Part shown: positions 1 to 9,086 of the stretch, piece after piece
How the letters are laid out: each line of letters begins with the position of its first letter
Numbering within the stretch: the first letter of the stretch is position 1
From: Burkholderiaceae bacterium
GTDB taxonomy: Bacteria > Pseudomonadota > Gammaproteobacteria > Burkholderiales > Burkholderiaceae_A
Direction of reading: 5' to 3'
Assembly: GCA_004214155.1 (NCBI GenBank)
Contig: SGYQ01000004.1
Span: 62,001-126,000 of the forward strand
Length of the DNA stretch: 64,000 bases
Made by a program: the position numbers and the translations under genes
Notes under the pieces: model-generated
The model's database searches: none
Seen by the model: the letters and a program-made list of their open reading frames with translations, nothing else
What the model was told of the DNA's origin: nothing

Positions 1-98
1 GCGGGCAATAGCAAGCAATGTAGAGCACACAAGAAAGATAACGCGATAGCGGACTTATCTGCGACGGCCTGAATGTTTTCCAAAGGAAAGCTTCTCAC
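1..98 (-). CDS. MerC-domain membrane protein (5' part only)
   Basis: Partial gene running off the left edge; about 32 residues are visible. After a short N-terminus comes DKSAIALSFLCALHCLLLP, which matches the opening of MerC-domain proteins (Asp-Lys, then a first membrane helix ending in a Cys-x-x-His-Cys motif). MerC proteins are small inner-membrane metal-transport proteins. It starts 10 bases after the TonB receptor stop, on the same strand, so it is probably the second gene of that operon. The start is unsure: GTG at 98 or TTG at 83; the TTG has the better upstream purine stretch (GAGAAG). The family call rests on a short stretch, so it is moderately sure. Confidence 0.6.
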   Translation of the reverse strand, partial: MRSFPLENIQAVADKSAIALSFLCALHCLLLP

Positions 99-108
99 TA
101 AGACTTAC

Positions 109-2220
109 TTAAAAAAACTTCTTTACGCCGATTAGAACCGATTGTCCAGGAAGAGGTGCAAAATAGCGAACCGCCTCAACCGTTGTCGCAGAAAATGCTA
201 ACTCATTTGTGAGATTGTACCCCTTTAGGAATATGCTCCAGTCATTTTCTAACTGGTATTGAGCATATAAATTAAAAAGCTTATATCCTTCTGTCTCTGT
301 TATCTCGCCTAACCCTTTATTCCCAGAGTAAATATACCGAAACTCGGGTCTTATAAACCAGTTAATGCCTGAGATGTCAGCATACAAACTTATCCTTTTT
401 GGTGTCAATCGTGGTAAATATTCTGAACTACCCTTTCTTTTACCAATCACTTGATCGTAAGAGAACGTTGGCGTAATGGTGAGATTATCTAACATGATCT
501 TCTTAGTAGCTGAAAATTCGATTCCTTTGAAATCTGAGTCCACACCAGTAAAACTATAAATTTCAATTTCCTCAACCTCAGATTCCTCTTCTTCCTCATG
601 TTCTTCGTGATGTTCTGCGTAGAATAAATCCGTACCTGAGCGAACGAGAGTTATGTAGTTTTTATAATCACTTTGGAAAATATTAGCTCGCAATTTAAAT
701 CCACTGTCCTCATAAGATAACCCCAAATCATAATGTTTGCCGGTTTCTTTTTTTAAGTTCACATTTCCATGCTCGTAAAGATTCGTGGTGTGGTGAACTC
801 CTCCTGTAAATAATTCATAAAAGGACGGCGCTCTCTCGACATAACTCGCTGAGCTATGTATTCTGAAACCCTCCCCCAAATCCTGTGTTAGCCCTAAGGA
901 AACTGACTTTGGTGTGAAACTTTTAGTCAGTCCGTCCTCTGCATGGACATCGCCAGCTGAAGTAGGGCTTCCAAATTCTTCAATTTCATGAACACTATCT
1001 GCCTTAGCCTCTACATCATCAATCCTGAAACCAAACTCCATGAGGCTATCATCGATCTTTTTGTATTGATACGTGAAGAATCCCATAGACTTATTTTTAG
1101 TAGTAGGAATAGGCCCGAGATTAGCGTGCTCCTCGTGCTCTTCGTGTGCTTCTTCCTCTTCTTCTTCTTCATGAGCAAAGGCTATAACGGGATTTCTCGA
1201 GTTAATTAATTCAAATCCTAAAATGCCGCTTATCCCTCCTGAGGTTTCGGTAAATAATTCGACCCGAGCGTTTGTGCTATCCCTTTTATATTTTGTTTCT
1301 AAGAAATTTAAGTCAAACTCGTCATGCTGATAGTCGGTATATTTTGCCCTGGCTTTGACGCGTTGAATTAAACCTAAATCAAGCCTCTCATCATATAAAA
1401 CATTTAAGGTGGTTTTGTTGACATCCAGCTTATGGTTAATAAGCTTGGGAACACCATATTCAGTTTGATAGTTATCTACCGAAAAACCGACAAGGCGACT
1501 GCCTCTCTGGATAGAAAACCCGCCCCCAAATGCTTTGGTTTCTATTTTCGAATTCCTGATTTTATTCCCCCTAACTGGCTCTTCCCCATTATCTGTAAAT
1601 GTTGGCGTTTTGGTCAAACCTTTGTCCAAAATTGAGCCGTCAAAATGCCACGAGATACCATCTCCATCTCCTCCATTTAGTTCAAAAAATCCCGAAGATG
1701 CATTATGTTCTGGGGTAATTGAGAACTCCGTTATTCCCCCAGTTTGATCATATTGATTTTTTGGAATCCTGTTGTTTACAAAATTGATTGTTCCGCCCAT
1801 GGCATTTCCGCCAAACATAACAGCAGCAGGTCCACGGATGATTTCAATCTGCTTGAGAATGTTTGGATTAACAGGTAGCGCGTGATCGAAACTACTCACA
1901 GACCAATCCTGAACAATTGTCCCGTTTTCGTTTAATCGGATTCGGTCACCATCTTGCCCCCTGATGATCGGTCTGCTGGCATTTGGTCCAAATTTCGTTG
2001 AAGAAACTCCTAATATATTTCCTAAACTATCACTAATATTGTCTTGTTTTATTACGTCGAAATCATATTCCGTAATAATGTCGTAAGGTTTAACACCAGA
2101 ATCAAGAATTGGATCGTCGTCTACAACGATGGCTTCGAGTTCAATCTCATGCGCCAAGACATTTTGAACAACAAAAATGAGAAAAAAAACCTGCAAAACA
2201 AAGCCTAGAAAAAAATTCAT
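109..2220 (-). CDS. TonB-dependent outer-membrane receptor, ZnuD-like (zinc)
   Basis: 703 residues, the usual length for a TonB-dependent receptor. An N-terminal signal peptide ends near LAHE (about residue 25). It is followed by a plug domain (about 45-150, with RPIIRGQDGDRIR and the GPAAVMFGGNAMGG stretch) and a beta-barrel ending in the expected C-terminal Phe. Two His/Glu-rich loops, near residues 345-365 and 533-550, are typical of ZnuD-type zinc receptors and would capture metal at the surface. It is divergent from the DUF2796 gene and Zur and shares a Zur-like operator with them. The start has a good GAGG ribosome site. Zinc as substrate is inferred from loops and neighbours; copper or another divalent metal is less likely. 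Confidence 0.88.
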   Translation of the reverse strand: MNFFLGFVLQVFFLIFVVQNVLAHEIELEAIVVDDDPILDSGVKPYDIITEYDFDVIKQDNISDSLGNILGVSSTKFGPNASRPIIRGQDGDRIRLNENGTIVQDWSVSSFDHALPVNPNILKQIEIIRGPAAVMFGGNAMGGTINFVNNRIPKNQYDQTGGITEFSITPEHNASSGFFELNGGDGDGISWHFDGSILDKGLTKTPTFTDNGEEPVRGNKIRNSKIETKAFGGGFSIQRGSRLVGFSVDNYQTEYGVPKLINHKLDVNKTTLNVLYDERLDLGLIQRVKARAKYTDYQHDEFDLNFLETKYKRDSTNARVELFTETSGGISGILGFELINSRNPVIAFAHEEEEEEEAHEEHEEHANLGPIPTTKNKSMGFFTYQYKKIDDSLMEFGFRIDDVEAKADSVHEIEEFGSPTSAGDVHAEDGLTKSFTPKSVSLGLTQDLGEGFRIHSSASYVERAPSFYELFTGGVHHTTNLYEHGNVNLKKETGKHYDLGLSYEDSGFKLRANIFQSDYKNYITLVRSGTDLFYAEHHEEHEEEEESEVEEIEIYSFTGVDSDFKGIEFSATKKIMLDNLTITPTFSYDQVIGKRKGSSEYLPRLTPKRISLYADISGINWFIRPEFRYIYSGNKGLGEITETEGYKLFNLYAQYQLENDWSIFLKGYNLTNELAFSATTVEAVRYFAPLPGQSVLIGVKKFF

Positions 2221-2250
2221 TATTACCTCACTAAAAAATCAATTATTCTG

Positions 2251-2273
2251 GATATGATATAACATATCATTTA
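2251..2273. promoter_or_regulatory. Putative Zur operator in the divergent promoter
   Basis: A perfect 7-base inverted repeat, ATGATAT-AAC-ATATCAT (2254-2270), lies between the TonB receptor and the DUF2796 gene. By hand alignment, the surrounding 23 bases match the enterobacterial Zur consensus, as I remember it, at about 18 positions. A zur gene lies two genes away. The site would overlap the -10 region of the leftward promoter, so zinc-bound Zur bound here would repress both directions. Confidence 0.65.
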
Positions 2274-2324
2274 TAACTTAGATTCGCAATACTTTGTGCA
2301 ATATTTCAAATGGAAGGTAAAATA

Positions 2325-2888
2325 ATGAGTGAGTCAATAGTGCTGTATTTTCCAAGAATGAAAACGTTTTGTTGTATCTTAGCCAATATTTCCTTGTTTT
2401 TTGCATCCGCAGTTTACTCTGCGCAAGATGCACATGTTCATGGTTTGTCTCACCTAGCAATAGCGCTCGAAAAACAAACGTTACTGGTCGAAATAAGTTC
2501 CCCTTTAATGGATATAGTTGGTTTTGAAGGAGAGCCAAGGACTAAAGTCCAAAAGGATTCTATTGAACGCGCGAAGACCACACTGAGAAAGATTAGCAAT
2601 GTCTTAATTTTTAAGGGTGGCTCATGCTTAGAAAAAAACATTGATGTGATTTTAGGTCATGATCATAGTAATGAACATTCTCACTCTGAACACGATCATG
2701 ACACTCACAGCGAAATATCGGCTGTTTACAAATTTAAGTGCTCAGAGCCCGAGAAACTGCAAGAAATTACAGTATTACTCCAGAACCAATTCTCTCGTAT
2801 GGAAAAAATAAAAGCCCAGTGGGTAACCTCTGATGCACAAGGACAAATTACTTTAGATAAAAATAAAAATACAATTAATCTAAGATAA
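2325..2888 (+). CDS. His-rich exported DUF2796 (ZrgA-like) zinc-binding protein
   Basis: Exported protein of 187 residues with a signal sequence ending at about SAVYSA. The mature start AQDAHVHGLSHLAIAL is characteristic of DUF2796. A central linker (about residues 111-128) is very rich in His, Asp and Glu (GHDHSNEHSHSEHDHD) and should bind zinc. In Vibrio cholerae the DUF2796 protein ZrgA belongs to the second zinc importer, ZrgABCDE. The ATG at 2325 is preferred because GGAAGG lies 7 bases upstream; ATGs at 2310 and 2358 are also in frame. It is followed after 7 bases by zur and shares the divergent Zur-like operator. The family call is firm; the exact transport role is inferred. Confidence 0.82.
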   Translation: MSESIVLYFPRMKTFCCILANISLFFASAVYSAQDAHVHGLSHLAIALEKQTLLVEISSPLMDIVGFEGEPRTKVQKDSIERAKTTLRKISNVLIFKGGSCLEKNIDVILGHDHSNEHSHSEHDHDTHSEISAVYKFKCSEPEKLQEITVLLQNQFSRMEKIKAQWVTSDAQGQITLDKNKNTINLR

Positions 2889-2895
2889 ACATTAC

Positions 2896-3345
2896 ATGAA
2901 TGAAATCAAAACCGTCCTGGAGCATGCCGAACAACATTGTAAAGCAAGCGGTACTCGCTTAACTCCGAAACGCAGAGGTATATTAAAAGAACTGCTCAAA
3001 TCGGGCAAAGCGCTATCAGCATACGAGCTAACTGACTTGTTTAATAAAGAGTCAAAGGAATCAATTCCCACAATGTCTGTTTACAGAATTTTGGATTTTC
3101 TCGAAGACGAAAATCTAGTTCATAAGTTAAATTTGGCAAATAAGTACATTGCTTGCGCTCATATATCATGTGATCATTCCCATGCAATTCCGCAATTTCT
3201 GATTTGCCGGCAATGCACAAAGTGTGTGGAAATCAACATCGATAAAGCTACTATTGGTGAAATACAAAAAAAAGTAGAGAATGCTGACTTTCAACTTACA
3301 AAACCGCAATTAGAAATGCACTGTATTTGCAATGATTGTAAATAA
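2896..3345 (+). CDS. zur: Fur-family zinc uptake regulator Zur
   Basis: 149 residues, normal for the Fur family. An N-terminal winged helix (about 15-80, with RLTPKRRGILKEL and TMSVYRILDFLEDENLV) is followed by a metal-binding and dimerisation domain. Structural Cys pairs are visible at C104/C107 (CRQC) and C145/C148 (CNDC), with a His/Cys sensory cluster at CAHISCDHSHA (87-97) that suits zinc better than iron. It is co-transcribed with the His-rich DUF2796 gene, and the palindrome at 2251-2273 is its probable target, which would make it autoregulated. The Zur assignment over Fur rests on these Cys and on the zinc-type neighbours. Confidence 0.88.
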   Translation: MNEIKTVLEHAEQHCKASGTRLTPKRRGILKELLKSGKALSAYELTDLFNKESKESIPTMSVYRILDFLEDENLVHKLNLANKYIACAHISCDHSHAIPQFLICRQCTKCVEINIDKATIGEIQKKVENADFQLTKPQLEMHCICNDCK

Positions 3346-3420
3346 CCGATAATACTCAGACCACCAGTAAATAATCAAGACCCAGTACCCTAAGCAACTC
3401 CCGTTGTAGCCAACCTCGAT

Positions 3421-4110
3421 CTACCCTTCTTCTTCATAAATTTCAGAAAATTCCATCTCCATTTTGTAAGCGGCAAGTGCTACATCATTTTCAATGCGCG
3501 AAGTACTTATGATCCCAGAAACCCACAAAGGATCGTATAGTTCTTTTATAGCCAAACCTTTTTTTGACGTTACAAAAATAATCTGATTTGGCGGAGGTGG
3601 AGGCACATGAATACACGCCCCAAAATACGGAACCAAAAAAAATTGAGTTACCTTCTTGTTTTCTCCAAACTCAAGGGGAACGACAAACCCCGGGATGCGA
3701 ATACGTTGCCCATCCATTTCTTTAATAACCTCTGTTGAAACCAAAGCTTGCTGATAAGGATCTGAAATCTCTTTAGGCATGTTACGTAACTCAGTTAAAA
3801 TTTCATCTTCAAAAGCACCCTCTTCCATTTGAGAGATATATTCTGGTGGATTTAACAAAGCATCAAAATCTTTTTTTGGCATAAGATCGAGCCATTCTAC
3901 CGTTCTAAAAGACTTATTATTTTTGTCACCACTTTCTTTTTTTCTTACTTTTTTTTGCTCTGGAAGAGTTTCTATTGGGTGAACTTCGTGCTCATTATTT
4001 TGTATGAAATGGCCATCAACCTGAGCTAATACTAAGGCAGGATGAATGCCCGAAAAAATTACAAAACCAGAAATTAAAAAGATTAAACGCTGCGGGTTCA
4101 TATTTTTCAA
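3421..4110 (-). CDS. DUF3299 exported protein of the Zrg-type zinc system
   Basis: 229 residues with an N-terminal signal/anchor segment (about 8-30) and a charged linker. The C-terminal DUF3299 domain (about 125-215) is recognisable by VVPLEFGENK and GACIHVPPPPPNQIIFV. DUF3299 proteins accompany DUF2796 and MacB-like transporter genes in the zrg loci of Vibrio and other Proteobacteria, where they contribute to zinc acquisition; the molecular role is not established. It is divergent from the ABC ATPase gene, with an AT-rich intergenic region that contains a second, weaker Zur-like half site. Confidence 0.75.
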   Translation of the reverse strand: MKNMNPQRLIFLISGFVIFSGIHPALVLAQVDGHFIQNNEHEVHPIETLPEQKKVRKKESGDKNNKSFRTVEWLDLMPKKDFDALLNPPEYISQMEEGAFEDEILTELRNMPKEISDPYQQALVSTEVIKEMDGQRIRIPGFVVPLEFGENKKVTQFFLVPYFGACIHVPPPPPNQIIFVTSKKGLAIKELYDPLWVSGIISTSRIENDVALAAYKMEMEFSEIYEEEG

Positions 4111-4140
4111 ATGTAAATTTAAAATACATCTATATTTGTT

Positions 4141-4156
4141 AATGATATATTGTATT
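4141..4156. promoter_or_regulatory. Possible weak Zur half site
   Basis: AATGATATATTGTATT lies between the divergent DUF3299 and ABC ATPase genes. It shares the ATGATAT arm with the strong palindrome at 2251-2273, but its right arm is poorly conserved. It is offered only because the location fits; the dyad is imperfect. Confidence 0.25.
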
Positions 4157-4194
4157 GCACAAACTATAAATTGTTCTGTTTTATAAAAAAACTA

Positions 4195-4869
4195 ATGGCT
4201 ATAAATCTTTCAGACATTTCTTTTTATTACAAAAAGCATCATGCTCAAATTTTAAAGATACCAGAATGGAAACTTACATCTGAGTCGAAAATATTTATTC
4301 AGGGAGCATCCGGTACAGGTAAAACAACATTTCTGAATATCCTGTGCGGTTTGATGAGTCCACAAAACGGAAAGGTAGAGCTCTTTGGAACGCAAATTAA
4401 CCGACTAAACGCTGCACAACGTGACTCTTTTAGAGCCAATAACGTTGGGTACGTATTCCAACAATTTAATCTAATTCCTTACCTATCTGCTGTGGAAAAT
4501 ATTATATTAGCCAATCACTTTTCGAAAAATCAAAATAATGCAAAAAAAGAAGAAGCTCTTGATCTACTCTCAAGATTGGATGTTAATAGAAAAGACTGGA
4601 ACCTAGAAGGTCGTAATTTAAGTGTTGGACAACAGCAAAGAGTAGCAATAGCAAGAGCTCTAATAAATAATCCAAAGTTACTAATTACGGACGAACCTAC
4701 CTCTGCACTAGATATTAAAAATCGCGAAAACTTCATGAATTTACTGATGGATGTGGTAAATGAAAATCATATTACTCTGGTATGCGTAGGTCATGACCCG
4801 GCACTTGCAAAATTTTTCAATGTGGTAGAAGACTTTTCTAATATTAATAAATTGGTTATTGAGAAATAA
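4195..4869 (+). CDS. ABC transporter ATPase, LolD/MacB type (Zrg-type zinc system)
   Basis: 224 residues from the ATG at 4195 (MAINLSDISFYY); the frame is open from 4150, but the extra residues lie outside the conserved domain. It has Walker A GASGTGKTT, a Q-loop (VGYVFQQFNLIPYL), the signature LSVGQQQRVAIARAL and Walker B LLITDEPTSALD. This is the LolD/MacB subgroup that powers FtsX-type permeases. Its stop overlaps the permease start by one base (TAATG), so the two are translationally coupled. With DUF2796 and DUF3299 partners nearby, it most likely energises the Zrg-type zinc system rather than lipoprotein release. Confidence 0.85.
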   Translation: MAINLSDISFYYKKHHAQILKIPEWKLTSESKIFIQGASGTGKTTFLNILCGLMSPQNGKVELFGTQINRLNAAQRDSFRANNVGYVFQQFNLIPYLSAVENIILANHFSKNQNNAKKEEALDLLSRLDVNRKDWNLEGRNLSVGQQQRVAIARALINNPKLLITDEPTSALDIKNRENFMNLLMDVVNENHITLVCVGHDPALAKFFNVVEDFSNINKLVIEK

Positions 4870-6101
4870 TGTTTTTAAAAATTGTACTAAAAAGCTTACA
4901 GGATAGAAAAGGTTCGGTGCTATTGACACTTATGGCTATGACAATCAGTATTTTCGTCATACTAGGTGTGGAACATATTCGTCAACAGACAAAAAAAAGT
5001 TTTGAAAGTACTCTTTCAGATACAGACCTAGTTATTGGCTCAAGATCCGGAAGCCTGAATTTACTTTTATATTCTGTGTTTCGAATAGGAAGCCCCACGA
5101 ATAATATTAATTGGAACTCATTTAAAACAATTTCAAGGGATTCTAAGGTGGACTGGGCTATTCCTCTGTCGCTGGGAGACTCACATAAAGGATTTCCTGT
5201 TCTAGGTACAAATTCTGACTATTTTAAATATTTCCGGTATGGACAGAAAAAAAAGCTCGAATTTATAGCCGGAAAACCTTTTGCACAAATTTTCGATGTA
5301 GTGATTGGTTCCGAGATAGCAAAACAATTGAAATATAATATCGGAGACAAAATCATTCTATCCCATGGAATACATAAACAAAGTTTACAAAAACACGATG
5401 AATATCCGTTTCAAATTATGGGGATACTAAAACCTACGGGTACACCTGTGGACCGGACCGTGCATATACAATTGGAAGGAATGGAAGTTATACATGTTGG
5501 ATGGCAAAACGGAGTGCAAGTTTTCAAAAATAAGATACCAAAAGAATTTTTAAATTCTGGGATAGAACCAAAGTCCATTACAGCCATTTTTGTCGGATTA
5601 AAATCAAAATTAACTACTTTTTCTTTTCAAAGAACAATTAATAATTTTACTGATGAACCATTACTTGCAATTCTACCTGGAGTAGCTTTATCGGAGCTTT
5701 GGCAGATGATGAGTTTGTTAGAAAAAAGTTTATTGCTTGTTGCAAGCCTAGTATTTATTTCAGCTTGCTTTGGAGTTAGTGCAGTTTTACTCAACTCAAT
5801 ACGAGAAAGAAAAGAAGAAATCAGATTGTTACGGATAATAGGTGCATCGCCACCTTTTATTTTTGCATTGATTGAGACGGAAACTTTGGTTATAACTGTG
5901 ATAGCTACTATACTTGCGACAATTTTATTGACGGCAACACTTATTGGCGCGGAAAGTTATATCGTTGGAAACTACGGGATACAAATTTCACATTTCATGG
6001 ACGTAACGTCGTTTTTATCGGTGGTGGCGACAGTGTTAACGCTAACACTTATCTCAGGCCTGGTTCCTGGCTGGGCGGCGTACCAGGAGAGTAAGTCTTA
6101 G
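4869..6101 (+). CDS. ABC transporter permease, FtsX/MacB family
   Basis: 410 residues with the MacB-type topology: one N-terminal membrane helix (about 15-35), a large periplasmic domain (about 40-275), then three C-terminal helices (about 280-305, 330-355 and 375-400). It directly follows and overlaps its ATPase gene. The family mostly does mechanotransmission or substrate extraction rather than classical import, so how the Zrg system brings in zinc remains open. It is the last gene of the rightward pair. Confidence 0.84.
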   Translation: MFLKIVLKSLQDRKGSVLLTLMAMTISIFVILGVEHIRQQTKKSFESTLSDTDLVIGSRSGSLNLLLYSVFRIGSPTNNINWNSFKTISRDSKVDWAIPLSLGDSHKGFPVLGTNSDYFKYFRYGQKKKLEFIAGKPFAQIFDVVIGSEIAKQLKYNIGDKIILSHGIHKQSLQKHDEYPFQIMGILKPTGTPVDRTVHIQLEGMEVIHVGWQNGVQVFKNKIPKEFLNSGIEPKSITAIFVGLKSKLTTFSFQRTINNFTDEPLLAILPGVALSELWQMMSLLEKSLLLVASLVFISACFGVSAVLLNSIRERKEEIRLLRIIGASPPFIFALIETETLVITVIATILATILLTATLIGAESYIVGNYGIQISHFMDVTSFLSVVATVLTLTLISGLVPGWAAYQESKS

Positions 6102-6182
6102 TGATGTTTAGAATGGGATATTTTATCGAAAATCGGTGGAAATGGAGGGAAGGAAAAGTAACCTTCCCCACAAACCATTTTA

Positions 6183-6332
6183 CTATGCTTCTTTGTCTAA
6201 CTTCTCTTGCTTGATTTTGTCGGTAGATACGTCAGCTCCTCCGTTGCCCCAGCAATCGGAACCACCGGCAAATACAGAAGTGCCGAATAATGACAGACAA
6301 AGTACTGCAAAAATGCTTGATAGTTTCTTCAT
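6183..6332 (-). CDS. 49-residue exported peptide, unknown
   Basis: A very short gene: a 22-23 residue signal peptide (MKKLSSIFAVLCLSLFGTSV, then FA) followed by about 26 residues beginning GGSDCWGNGGADVS and ending in a Lys/Glu-rich tail with one Cys. The start is strongly supported: a full GGAGG sits at 6341-6345, 8 bases before the ATG. The charged n-region, hydrophobic core and AxA-like cleavage site (VFA) are textbook. I know no family for the mature part. It lies alone between the ABC permease and the pseudogene, antisense to a longer but featureless open frame. Confidence 0.6.
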   Translation of the reverse strand: MKKLSSIFAVLCLSLFGTSVFAGGSDCWGNGGADVSTDKIKQEKLDKEA

Positions 6333-6509
6333 GATAAACTCCTCCAAAAAAGAAATACGATTGTTTTCATGTTTAAAAGTTCATAATCTTTTCTCTATAG
6401 CTTCACGGAATCATATAAATTTAGGATAGATTCGACACAAGTAGCTGTAAAATATAAGAATATTCCTTTGTGCACTCACTGCGTGCATGAAAAAATATTT
6501 TCCCTCTTT

Positions 6510-8980
6510 TTAAGACGGCGTCCAAATCCCGTCTTCTATCTGAGGTGCAACAAGACTTACATTTTCTGGTGACTCTGCAAAAAACACCAAGGTTGTATTC
6601 CAATCCGTTGTGCCAGATTCAAATCGTTCCTTGTAATAATCAATCTCAAACTGTCCAGGGGTTCTTCCCAAAACGTTCCGATATATAAGATTTATATACT
6701 CATCTTCTGTTGGATCTTCTCCATACTGAGTTCTAAATTCAGAGGAAGCAATAAAGCTACGAGCAATCTGAACGACTGATAATCCATTACTTTCCATATC
6801 ATTCATATGGTAAGCAACTCCTGCCATATCAGGACCTCTAGCAAAAGCTGCCTGATAAAGTCTATATGCTTGACCAGCAGTAACATCTGGATCCGTGTCA
6901 AGGGCTAACACCCCATCTTCAAACTCTAAACGCTTAAAGCCACTTAACGTATCTGTACCAATACCCGTGCCTGTACTACTCCACTCCCCCCTATCACCGA
7001 TTTTAGAAATAGAAAAGTCTTCCTTTCGCATATCCATTTTCATCTTCACCTTGCCAGCAGCAGCAGTGAATTTCTCATTGGCAGCAGAGGGCACAAAGGA
7101 TACCGTATCTGCAGAAATACCTGAGTCCGAAGTATCAGTATCAGTTGAGGCACTTCCCTCTATTGAAATACCAGTCGTATCAGTTGATGCTAGAGTAAAC
7201 ATAGGACCCGGCAAACCGCTACTCGCAGCATCCATCAGTGATGGTATAGTCGGAGCGTTGGGTAGTCCGGCTTTCAAGCTTTCTAATTTTGCTGAAACAT
7301 CAACTCTTGTACTAGAAACCGAAGGTAGCAAAACAGTAGGAATGATTGTGGATATGACACTTGCATTTCCTAGCGCAACATCTCTGTCAGAAAAAGAAAG
7401 GGTTTCAATATTTACTAATGTATCTATTCCGTCAGATGGCCATTTCCCAGAATCATCAGATACATTAAATGTTCCGTCTTTGTTATCCGTAATTGTGTAA
7501 TCTGTCGATCTTCCTAAAAAGATAGCTACGTCATTACCCTGTCCACCGTCCACATGATCGTCTCCCACTCCGCCGAAAAGATAATCATTGCCTGCAAAAC
7601 CGTAGATGCAATCGTTATAACCGGCATAAAAACTTGGACTACCATCAGCACTAATATCAAAACCCTTATTAGCAATCCCATTTAATGAAACAAGTGCATC
7701 ACTGCCATGGTAATTCTCCTGAACCCATTCTCCGTTTTTAAAAAACTTATCTTGAAACGGCCGCTCAAGGTATAACGAAGGTAATACCTCTCAGCTGAAA
7801 TATTAAACTCCCCCGAAGTATTCACTAGACTCGGTAATTGTGCCAAAAATTTCTGGAAGTTCGACGAGACCTCCGTTTCTGTCTAGACCATCAGAACCAG
7901 AGTAAGAGAAATCCCCCTTTTACTCGAAACTACGACGATTCTCTTTTGCATCATCTCCGCTAATATCCTCAAAATTTTTTGAGATAAATGTAAAGTCTGT
8001 CACATTTGAAGGGTTGTGGTTTGCTAGTGCATCCGGGATAGCAAAATGACTTTGAGCAAAGGATTCAGGAACAGTAAACGTATTGTCATCCTTTGTATAG
8101 AGGTCCTCAAGAAATGTGTAAAATGCAGAGTCAATTGCAGGTCCAATACTTGCTAAATCATATGTTTTTATAATACCGTTGTGATCAACCTGAACTCTTT
8201 ATACATCCAATAGAACATGTGATCTGCCGTCATTTAAACCATTAATAAGTATAAAATCTCCGAAAGCACGAATGTTTCCGTCACCCCCATTATCAGGATT
8301 AACTACCAGCAGATCATTTCCATCTCCGCCATCGATAAAACTCGTATTTCCCCCAATGCCTTCTATTACATCATCTCCGCCGAACGTTCTGATGTTGACC
8401 CAATAGGGGTCATCTGAATCCATATCGTCAAATTTTACATATGTCTTTCCCGAAGCCCCTTCTCGGTAAGGTACAAATATAATGGGTGCGGCAAGAGGAA
8501 CCTTTTCGCTGAAAAACTCTTTGAAGTGGAGTTCATCATCCCCGTTATACTCAATCGCACCCCCAAAATTACCAAGGGACTGAGTATCAAAGAGTTGATC
8601 TCCTACCGACACATTCAGGAAATCACCAAAATGCATCAGTAATTCCCCTTCATCTGTAGAGGCGGAATATGCTTCCCCTTTGCCTTGAGCATTGGCAAGA
8701 TTTGTCACCTTAATGGAATCCAAGTAGCCACCGTCAGCCGCAGCAATTACGTCGTAATAGGAATCAATCATGTTGAACTCCGCAGGAGTTTCCGTAATCC
8801 ATCTAGCTGTCTCGGAAGGCACATAGTCAGAGAAATTAAATCGGGGCGGAACTAAAACACCATCTTGATTTTGATCGATGCAATGAAACCTGGTACATCA
8901 AAGCCATCCAAAAAAATTGACGGGCCCGCTATTTCGAACAATTCCTGCAGGTCAACTAAATCGGCTGTCTCTTTTTTCAT
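6510..8980 (-). pseudogene. Degraded RTX-like / DUF4214 surface or secreted protein
   Basis: Reading from ATG 8980 (MKKETADLVDLQELFEIAG), the frame shifts near 8880 and then continues to a TAA at 8199-8201. After that stop, the same frame clearly goes on (RVQVDHNGIIKTYDLASIGP). A second TAA falls at 7920-7922. The frame then shifts near 7895 and back near 7775; in the intermediate frame FQKFLAQLPSLVNTSGEF is readable. The remaining frame carries RTX-like calcium-binding repeats (IYGFAGNDYLFGGVGDDH, VDGGQGND). It ends in a DUF4214 domain (AYRLYQAAFARGPDMAGV, then a normal C-terminus at 6510). All neighbouring genes are intact, so this looks like genuine decay. Confidence 0.8.
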
Positions 8981-9086
8981 AGTAAATTAATGTAAACAAA
9001 TTAATTTAGCGATTAAAGATAAAGTAACTAAAAATATTTGTCAATACAAAGCCTTCGAAAACAATTTTTTTGCAACAAAAAATTTC

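Noticed and set aside
1150-1175. CTTCTTC-type microsatellite
   Set aside because: It encodes the Glu-rich metal loop of the TonB receptor; slippage is possible, but the frame is intact and no phase-variation evidence is visible.
2278-2538. 86-residue frame on the - strand beside the Zur-like operator
   Set aside because: It is antisense to the signal peptide of the DUF2796 gene and has no coding character.
6136-6429. Open frame of 97 residues on the + strand
   Set aside because: It has no ribosome site or recognisable domain, and it lies opposite the short gene at 6183-6332, which has a perfect GGAGG and a signal peptide.
6510-8980. TAA read-through or recoding instead of a pseudogene
   Set aside because: TAA is a normal stop in many intact genes here (for example zur and cysS), and the region also contains frameshifts, so decay is simpler.
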